From: Austropuccinia psidii
Taxonomy: Eukaryota > Basidiomycota > Pucciniomycetes > Pucciniales > Sphaerophragmiaceae
Assembly (NCBI GenBank): GCA_023105745.1
Contig: JALGQZ010000014.1
Coordinates: 2,327,888-2,391,887 of the forward strand
Length of the DNA: 64,000 nucleotides
Reading direction: 5' to 3'
Shown here one piece after another: positions 57,632 to 64,000 of the stretch (positions are counted from its first letter, which is position 1; the number at the start of each line of letters is the position of its first letter). The notes under the pieces were generated by a model. The model saw nothing but the letters and a program-made list of their open reading frames with translations. It had not been told where the DNA came from and searched no databases. Both the position numbers and the translations under genes were made by a program.

Positions 57632-58160
57632 TTAAACCAATTTTTGGGACATAAATCATATTCTAGACCTTATTTTACTATTTTTCACGTAAAATTGCCA
57701 TATTTGTCTTAATATTGGCTTTTTGGGGACTTACCCCTTATAAATAATCTTTATAATATTAATAAAGTTATTTTTTCTTAAGAATATTGTTTGAAACAAT
57801 ATATTATTGAGTGAATTGGAATAAATTTCTTTTGTCTAACTAGTGGCTTTTTCACATCATAGACTTCAAATTTATTCTTTCAGTTATTCTAGTATAAAGT
57901 GAATAATAATACAATTTTGATTAATTAACTTGTTAATTGCATAATTGTTATTTCTTTGAAAAAAATAATAAATCAAATAAAAAATCTTTAAAAATAAAAA
58001 TCTTTACTAAAAACATCTTTTTCTTTTATCTTAGACATTTTTCTTTATTTTTGGCGTAATTTGGCATAAAATTACATTAAAACAACTTTATTTAATAAGT
58101 TGAGTTTATAAGTTATTTTTATTATTTGATTAAATAACTTATATTTTTAATTTTCTCTAG
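57632..58160 (+). other. Gypsy-D leader (probable 5' intron)
   Basis: AT-rich leader without a coding frame. It ends with a pyrimidine-rich TTTTCTCTAG that looks like a 3' splice site before the leader exon. I could not locate the matching upstream donor with confidence. Confidence 0.5.
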
Positions 58161-59095
58161 TGTCTTCCATCAGAGAAAATTCTTCAGACTCTGAAACCAC
58201 AGAGTCCAGTATTGAAATTCAAACCAGCCCACCACCAAGGGGTTTGATAACCAAAGAGCCCTTTAAAGGTCCTGCAGGTGATTTCAATTCAATTTTACTC
58301 TATTTTTTTTATTAAAATTGACGTTAAATGACTCCTACTAGAAGTGGAAGTAACTACTCCATCCAATCAAATGGATCTGGACCAGGACATTCCAGCCACA
58401 AATCCAAAAGGGAAGAATGTTTTCCCAGAGGAGAGGCACAAATGGAGGATGCCAGAACTTCCACCAGTTCTCAAATGTTAGCCAGCACCTTTGAACCTCT
58501 TATTGAGAGTCCAGAAGCTGACATAACTGCTATTGCTGTTAGACCTGAACCATTTTCAACAGGCAGCTGTGGAAATTTATCAATCTCAATGGAAGAACTG
58601 GTTCTTGGCGTCAAAACAACAAGAGTGGGAACTTCTCCCAAGTTTTGGATAGGCACCATGAACTCTTATCTTGAAGTGAAGAAGCTCATGGGACCAGAAA
58701 AGACAGAAGACCTTCTGATGGGTTGGACACCCATGTCTGTCAAAGGACAAGTCCAACAGATAAAAGCTTGGTTGAAAAACCAAAGCATGTTATCAGAGGA
58801 TCAGAAGAAGAAGATGGCCCAAGGCAAGGAAGCCAGCCCAGTGGAAGCTCCCCAAGCATCCATTAGCAAAAGTCCGCCTCAACAAGTGCCAAACAAGCCC
58901 AAACAAGCCCCAAAGACCAACCAGAAGGGCAAGCAAAAGGCAAAGCCCAAGTGTAACAATCCTTACCCTCAGAATTACAGAATCCCAAAGAAGGAAAAGA
59001 CAGCCATGGACAATGTGTTCAATATGGCAAGAACCTTGATGGAATTCAAAAACAAGGAGGAGGAAATATTGAACCAATCTTTCGCAAAGAAATAG
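58161..59095 (+). pseudogene. Gypsy-D gag1: spliced ORF overlapping gag-pol (frameshift and stops)
   Basis: Leader exon 58161-58277 starts TG after CTCTAG and is open throughout (SSIRENSSDSETTESSIEIQ...). A 64-bp intron (58278-58341; GTGATT...CTACTAG) joins it, phase 1 to 2, to EVEVTTPSNQMDLDQDIP... A TAG (about 58477) and a TAA follow. Then comes FQQAAVEIYQSQWKNWFLAS, matching gag1 of B and D'. A 1-base indel near 58645 moves the frame, after which LLMGWTPMSVKGQVQQIKAW and the tail NYRIPKKEKTAMDNVFNMARTLMEF end at TAG 59093-59095. The tail is clearly homologous to the Gypsy-B gag1 tail. Function unknown. Confidence 0.68.
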
Positions 59096-60296
59096 ATCTT
59101 GTAAAACGTGTAGCTCACTTTGAATCTTGTAATAAAGAAATTATGGTAAAATTTAAAACATTTGATTATGTCCAACAGAAGTTGGGTAATGAGATATTAA
59201 AAGTGAAAGAACAACAAAAGACTATTATTGGCCTTTAAAATGTTAATAAAGACAATATTGTGTCTTTGAAGCAAATTTTTGAAAGACTTGAGTCTAAAGT
59301 TACCTTACTCAATCAGCCAGATGAGAACTCAATTTATTTTAAAACTGGACAGTTAAGAGAATTGAAAATACAAGTTCAAAGCTTGGAAAATTCTACTGGT
59401 CACAATTCAGCTCTTTTTCAAGAACAATTGGAAAAAGAGATAAAGCAAGACTTGAATTGAAAGAAGACATTCAATGGAGTATTCATAATATATCACTAAA
59501 AAACGAATTGCCAAGGCAATCCACACCAACTCTTGACAGAAATGTTCTTAACTTGAATAATGATTTACATCATACAATTTCAAGTCATGATGTGGAAACT
59601 GCTTGCAATTTTAAGGACATTCCGAGATTAGAGGAATGGCCAACCTTCAGTGGTGAAGGAGAATATAATCATATGGAATTTATGAAAACAATTGATATGT
59701 TCAAAGAAGACTTTAACATACCAGATGAATACATAAGTGCCAGATTACACTCATTATTTACCAAATCAGCAAAGAAATGGTATTATAAAATGAGACAAGA
59801 CCATGGTAAATATTCTTGGCCTTGGTGGAAAGAACAAATTATTTACTAATGGGCAAATGATTCCTGGAGATTTAGAATGGACAGTTCTTTTGAAGAAGCC
59901 ATTTTTAATATTGAGAGGGACAGGTCCATGACTTGGTTTCTTAAACAGAAGGACAGGTTAACTGCCCTTCATCCTGATATGTCTGAAACAATGGTACATA
60001 AAAGGATATTAAGAAAATGTGGTGGTGACCTTGAGCATGCTATAAGAAGCAGATGTATTGAGCCTTGCTCTACAGAGGATTATATCAATGCTATGGAGGA
60101 CATCACTACTAGAACAAAAATTGGAAGAAATTGGTCCAAAACCCCAATAGACAACCAGACTGGTGGAAAACCAGTTTCAAAGCCAAATAAACCACATGAC
60201 AGACCTCCTTTGAAATGTCATAAATGTGGAAGCACATCTCATTTGGCAAACACTTGCCCAAAAAAGACATGAGTAAATGAGATAAATGTTGAGAAA
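58328..60296 (+). pseudogene. gag: Gypsy-D Gag part of Gag-Pol, several frameshifts and stops
   Basis: ATG 58328 (MTPTRSGSNYS, compare MPSTRSGASYN in Gypsy-B) lies in the gag1 intron. After the shared indel near 58645 the Gag-Pol frame continues one base upstream of gag1 (GQCVQYGKN ... GGGNIEPIFRKEIDL). A TAA near 59236 and a 5-base duplication near 59450 (TTGAATTGAA) follow. Then comes the Gag core (PRLEEWPTFSGEGEYNHMEF; WYYKMRQDHG; WPWWKEQI), TAA 59847-59849, and SFEEAIFNIERDRSMTWFL. The zinc knuckle CHKCGSTSHLANTC is near 60220-60260, with TGA 60270-60272. Gag forms particles in the cytoplasm. Confidence 0.82.
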
Positions 60297-62440
60297 GTGG
60301 AAGACACAAAAGAAACTGATGTATCTTTACATGAAAGTGATTCTGAGCCTTCAGAAGAAGAAGAAGTATCAGAAGAACTTGGTATAGAAAATATTAATGT
60401 TTCTTTTGAAGTCACTGAGGTACGTACTCACTTACCACAGTACAGTGATGAATTTATGGATCTCATACATGTGCAAGATTCCAAAATGCAAAAAACTAAA
60501 CCTGCCAGAGGTAAAGGTTCTACAGCTGGGTCATCTTGTATCACTAATATTGTGATAAATAACACAGAAGCCAAGATACATCTTGACTCATAGTGCTTTT
60601 TGAACTTGTGTTGGAAAAGATTATCTTGACAAAATTTATACCAATTGGCAAGACAAATTAATGCCAATTGAAGGTATAACATTCAGAAGTGCTAGCCAAA
60701 ATATGCACCCCTTGGGTATTTTTGAGGAAGCAATCATATTTCCTCATCCTGCAGGAAGTATAAGGCTGAAAGTTGAAATTGTTGTTATGAATGATTGTAC
60801 TTCACAACACTTTATACTTGGGAATAATTATCTCAATATTTATGGTATTGTTATTAACAATAATAAAGACAGGTATTTCACTATAGGGGAAAATAAAACA
60901 CAAAAATCTGCTTTTCCTCTTGAAAAAAGAGAAATTACTGTCATTAAACAAGTAAAAAATGTTAATAAGGAAAACTTTGTGTCAAGTAAATTAATTGAAG
61001 CACAAATTAGTCCTGATTTAACACTAGATATGAAGGAAGAGCTTATTGAAATTTTATTTCAATACAGGGAAGCCTTTGCTTCAGATAATGAACTACTTGG
61101 GGCTATAAAAGGCCATGAAGTGGACATTATGCTTAATGTGGAGAGGCCTTATCCGCCACTATTAAGAAGGCCAGCTTACCCAGCTAGCCCTAGGGCTAGA
61201 GAAGCATTAGAAAATCATATTAATGAACTAATGAAACTGGGAGTTCTTAGAAAGGTTGGACACAATGAGGAGGTAGAAGTCACAACTCCAGTAATCATTA
61301 CTTGGCATAATGATAAGTCAAGGATGGTTGGTGATTTTAGAGCACTGAATACCTATACTATCCCAGACAGGTGTCCAATCCCAAGAATTCATGAGACTTT
61401 GACTCAATTATCCAAAGCAAGATTCATTACTTCCATGGATGCTCTAAAAGGCTTTCACCAAACTGTTTTGACACCTCATGCTAGGAAATTATTGGGAATA
61501 ATTGCTCATTGTGGTATTTATGAATATTTGAGGATGCCTTTTGGTATTAAAAATGCACCCTCTCATTACCAAAGAATGATGAATACTATCTTCCCACATG
61601 AATTATCAGAAGGATGGTTAATCATTTATATTGATGACATTATCATTTGTTCAGAAACCTGGAAATTACGTTTAGAGAGACTTTAATTAGTACTTAAGAA
61701 AATTCTGCAAGTGAACATGAAAATTTCTCTTAAAAAATGTAATTTTGGGTTTCATGAGTTAAAAGCTCTAGGACATGTAGTCTCAGGACTGAGCCTTGGT
61801 GTTGATAAGAACAAAGTGGATGCAGTTTTGATGAAACAAATGCCCCAGAACAAAAAAGAAATGATGTCTTTCTTAGGGTTTGCCAGTTATTACAGGAAAC
61901 ACCTTAAAGATTTTGCAATCCATGCCAGATCATTATACAGAATTTGTGATCAACAAACTGTTTTTGAAATGACTCAGGAGAGAATTCAAGCATATGATAA
62001 AATCAGGTATGCCTTGACTAATTAACAATTATTATTGATGCCAGACTGGAAACTTCCTTTCAAGCTGTATATTGATGCATTTGGTGAAGGCCTAGGTGCA
62101 GCTCTTCATCAAGTTCAAATTAAATCAAACCTACTGAGGCCAGTTATGGAGCTAGCCAAATGGAGGGCCTTTTCCTTATTTGGGCTGTGGAAAAACTTCA
62201 TAATTATATTGACGGTAGTGTGTTTGAGAATGCTGATGGCTTAAGTAGATGGGCATTACCCAATACACCTGAAAATCCTGCCTATGTTCCTACAAGTGCA
62301 GAACCTCAAATACCAATTGAAGGAATTGACATCACAGATGTGGGAACAGAATTCTTTGAGGAAGTTAGAGAAAGCTATAAGCAAGATTAAAATTTCCATA
62401 TACTTACTGCTCTACTTGACAAAGATTGCAAAGATGCAGC
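60297..62440 (+). pseudogene. pol: Gypsy-D Pol: protease, RT and RNase H (broken)
   Basis: The protease active-site region reads IHLDS and then breaks at TAG 60591-60593 plus an indel, so the D-S-G loop is destroyed. RT continues from about 60660 with [30 protein letters not shown] and [12 protein letters not shown] near 61635, with TAA about 61684 and a stop at 62023-62025. RNase H has [16 protein letters not shown] but then two deletions: one after QVQ (near 62118) and one joining GSVFE to NADGLSRW (near 62230), which removes the strand with the catalytic Asp of the VITDC block. Confidence 0.87.
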
Positions 62441-62441
62441 A

Positions 62442-63719
62442 TTGGCTAATTCTCTGGATGATATTTGGAAAACATCTTATGATAATGGAAGATTCCATTT
62501 GTTTGATGGTATACTATATCATATATCTAAACACACATGTGTCATGGTCCTATGTAGTAGAATGTTGATTAACACAATACTACTAGAATGCCATGATAGC
62601 ATTTATTCTGGACATCTGTCTGAAGACAGAACAATGGAAAGAATTAAGACATGTGCCTGGTGGCTATCTTGGATAAAAGATGTCATTGAGTACTGTCATA
62701 GTTGTGATAGATGCCAGAAAGCCAATAAAGCTACTGGTAAAAGATTTGGTCTGATGATCCATATCCAAGAACCAAGTACCCCATGGGAAGTGGTTCACAT
62801 GGATTGGGTAACTGCATTACCACCTGGAGGTGATAAAGGTTACAATGCATGTCTTGTTATTGTAGACAGATATAGCAAAACACCAATATTTTTACCATGT
62901 CACAAAGATGACACAGCTATGGACACAGCTCTTTTGATCTGGAATAGAGTAATATCCCATACTGGTCTCTTTAAAAACATCATTAGTGACAAAGACCCAA
63001 AATTTACATCAGCCTTATGGACTAATTTACATAAGCTTTTGGGTAAAAAATTATCATTCTCAACAGCATACCATCCACAAACACATGGGTTAGCAGAAAG
63101 AATGTTTCAAACCCTTGAGGACATGATCAGAAGATTTTGTGCTTATGGCCTGGAGTTTAAAGATTCTGATGGCTTTACCCATGATTGGTGTACTCTTATA
63201 CCAGCATTGGAATTAGCCTACAAGACCTCCATCCATGCTTCAACAGGCAAGAGCCCTGTAATGTTGGAAAAAAGATGGAACCCCAAACTTCCAATTGATA
63301 CTTTGAAGAAAGATCTGGCTGACATTCATCCAACTGCTTCAAGATTTATGCTATTGCTTGATAAAGTGAGACATCATGCAAATCAAAGCATGAATGATGC
63401 CTTTGAATATGCTAAGCAGAAATGGGATAAAAGTCATAAAGCCCCAGACTTCAAAGTAGGGGACTTAATACTAGCTTCAACCTTGAACTTTAATAATATT
63501 AAAGGTCCAAAGAGATTGAAAGATTACTTTTCAGGACCATTTATTATTAAAGCCCTTCATGGGACAAATGCAGTACAAGTAGAACTTTCAGGAGAACTGG
63601 AAAATAAACATCCAACATTCCCTGTCAGTCTAGTAAAGCATTACACTTCAAGTGAAAAGGAATTATTTCCTTTAAGAAATGAAACACCCTTAGAAGTATC
63701 CCCACTAGATCTAAGTTAG
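62442..63719 (+). CDS. Gypsy-D integrase, uninterrupted 425-codon segment of Pol
   Basis: The longest intact frame of this element. HHCC zinc-binding region: [15 protein letters not shown] ... [15 protein letters not shown]. Catalytic core: [16 protein letters not shown] with the first Asp, [14 protein letters not shown] with the second, and [14 protein letters not shown] with the Glu; a His replaces the common Asp of QTDG, which is not catalytic. The C-terminal part has [17 protein letters not shown] and [12 protein letters not shown]. The segment is part of a polyprotein and has no start of its own, so expression is unlikely; but the domain could be functional in sequence terms. After TAG 63717-63719 the chromodomain-like tail continues in broken frames to 63840. 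Confidence 0.9.
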   Translation: MANSLDDIWKTSYDNGRFHLFDGILYHISKHTCVMVLCSRMLINTILLECHDSIYSGHLSEDRTMERIKTCAWWLSWIKDVIEYCHSCDRCQKANKATGKRFGLMIHIQEPSTPWEVVHMDWVTALPPGGDKGYNACLVIVDRYSKTPIFLPCHKDDTAMDTALLIWNRVISHTGLFKNIISDKDPKFTSALWTNLHKLLGKKLSFSTAYHPQTHGLAERMFQTLEDMIRRFCAYGLEFKDSDGFTHDWCTLIPALELAYKTSIHASTGKSPVMLEKRWNPKLPIDTLKKDLADIHPTASRFMLLLDKVRHHANQSMNDAFEYAKQKWDKSHKAPDFKVGDLILASTLNFNNIKGPKRLKDYFSGPFIIKALHGTNAVQVELSGELENKHPTFPVSLVKHYTSSEKELFPLRNETPLEVSPLDLS

Positions 63720-63841
63720 GAGGAAAAGGTACTAAAAGTCTTGAGAAAAAGAAGACTTAGGGGGAAAAAAGAAAGAGAATACTTAATCAGGTAAAAAATC
63801 CACAACATGAAGATGAATGGATTGTAGAAAGCAAAATACTG
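63720..63841 (+). pseudogene. Gypsy-D Pol C-terminal tail, ending at a recombination junction
   Basis: After the stop the sequence still reads as the tail (VLKVLRKRRLRGKKEREYLIR), loses frame by a 1-base indel at about 63793, and ends with DEWIVESKILE. The next bases, GGAAAGAGTC, belong equally to Gypsy-C gag (55247 region), so the junction lies in a short shared word. Confidence 0.75.
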
Positions 63842-64000
63842 GAAAGAGTCAGACCCCATGATCCAGAAGCTGTTAGATTTGGTGAAAGAAGTACACAAGA
63901 ACCAGAGGTAGTTGTAAACCACTCTAGAATCAGTAGTCCTAGTAATAGAAACATTACCCCCACTCAGACCGAAAATAACATTGTCACATCTGAGAGTAAC
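63842..64000 (+). repeat. Second copy of a Gypsy-C gag segment
   Basis: Near-identical to about 55247-55405 (three differences noticed in ~159 bp), in the same orientation. It overlaps the sequence that precedes the Gypsy-D insertion, instead of continuing from the insertion point, so it is a duplicated or independent Gypsy-C copy. It continues beyond the window. Confidence 0.88.

Larger units (their letters stand above)
55419..63840 (+). mobile_element. Gypsy-D chromovirus, 3' end missing
   Basis: 5' LTR 55419-57610, primer-binding-site motif, leader exon, gag1, gag and pol follow in canonical order on the plus strand. Near the end of pol (about 63840) the sequence switches to Gypsy-C gag. 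There is no polypurine tract or 3' LTR. Coding regions carry frameshifts, stops and two RNase H deletions. Confidence 0.88.

Noticed and set aside
59030..59100. Programmed -1 ribosomal frameshift between gag1 and Gag-Pol
   Set aside because: The -1 relation fits, but no canonical slippery heptamer is shared by B, C and D. The intronic AUG explains expression of the second frame more simply; not excluded.

Overview
This 64 kb window is wall-to-wall nested transposable elements; I see no host gene, tRNA, rRNA or CRISPR array. It is eukaryotic: AT-rich DNA, introns of about 50-70 bp with GT-AG borders, Ty3/Gypsy LTR retrotransposons with chromodomain-like C-termini (chromoviruses), and a PIF/Harbinger DNA transposon. 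The predicted proteins match what I remember of retroelement proteins from rust fungi (Pucciniales), especially Austropuccinia psidii. That identification is from memory and was not checked by any search.

Layout, oldest to youngest within each nest. LEFT NEST (506-22542): a decayed Gypsy-A copy on the minus strand (511-22537; TSD AAGAC/AAGGC). It is split by a family-C solo LTR (4786-6225, TSD CTGAC), by a much younger Gypsy-A copy (7055-16495, TSD CCACC, two 761-bp LTRs), and by a family-B solo LTR (18270-20083, TSD AGAAT). The young copy's 5' LTR carries a 315-bp palindrome (15835-16149, TSD ATGTG) whose two arms are both the 5' end of a family-B LTR. MIDDLE NEST (24015-52245): an eroded B-like LTR split by a decayed Gypsy-D copy on the minus strand (D', 25069-51564, TSD ATTCT). 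The 5' LTR of D' holds a D-like solo LTR 'E' (34462-40479, TSD AATTC) and a full-length Gypsy-B (41489-51031, TSD CTTTG, two 1581-bp LTRs). E is itself split by a PIF/Harbinger element (35072-39165, TSD TAA). RIGHT NEST (52246-64000): the 5' LTR and 5' gag region of a Gypsy-C on the plus strand, interrupted by a Gypsy-D (from 55419). Gypsy-D loses its 3' end at about 63840, where it joins a second copy of Gypsy-C gag sequence.

The most interesting signal is an unusual coding arrangement shared by families B, C and D. Each has a leader exon that starts with TG directly after a 3' splice site, so its start codon appears to be completed by splicing. Each then has a 64-68 bp intron leading into an ORF here called gag1. 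The gag-pol AUG lies inside that intron, 14-20 nt before the 3' splice site, in the -1 frame relative to gag1. Spliced RNA would therefore make gag1 and unspliced RNA would make Gag-Pol, from a dual-coded stretch of several hundred bases. Other points of interest are the palindromic LTR-end element, an intron-containing antisense gene in the 3' region of Gypsy-A, and a CpG-rich Harbinger element set in strongly CpG-poor DNA. That element encodes a Myb/SANT-like protein, a small coiled-coil protein and a four-exon transposase. Almost every coding region carries at least one disabling mutation, so the nest is probably inactive, apart from the possibility that intact relatives elsewhere supply proteins in trans.
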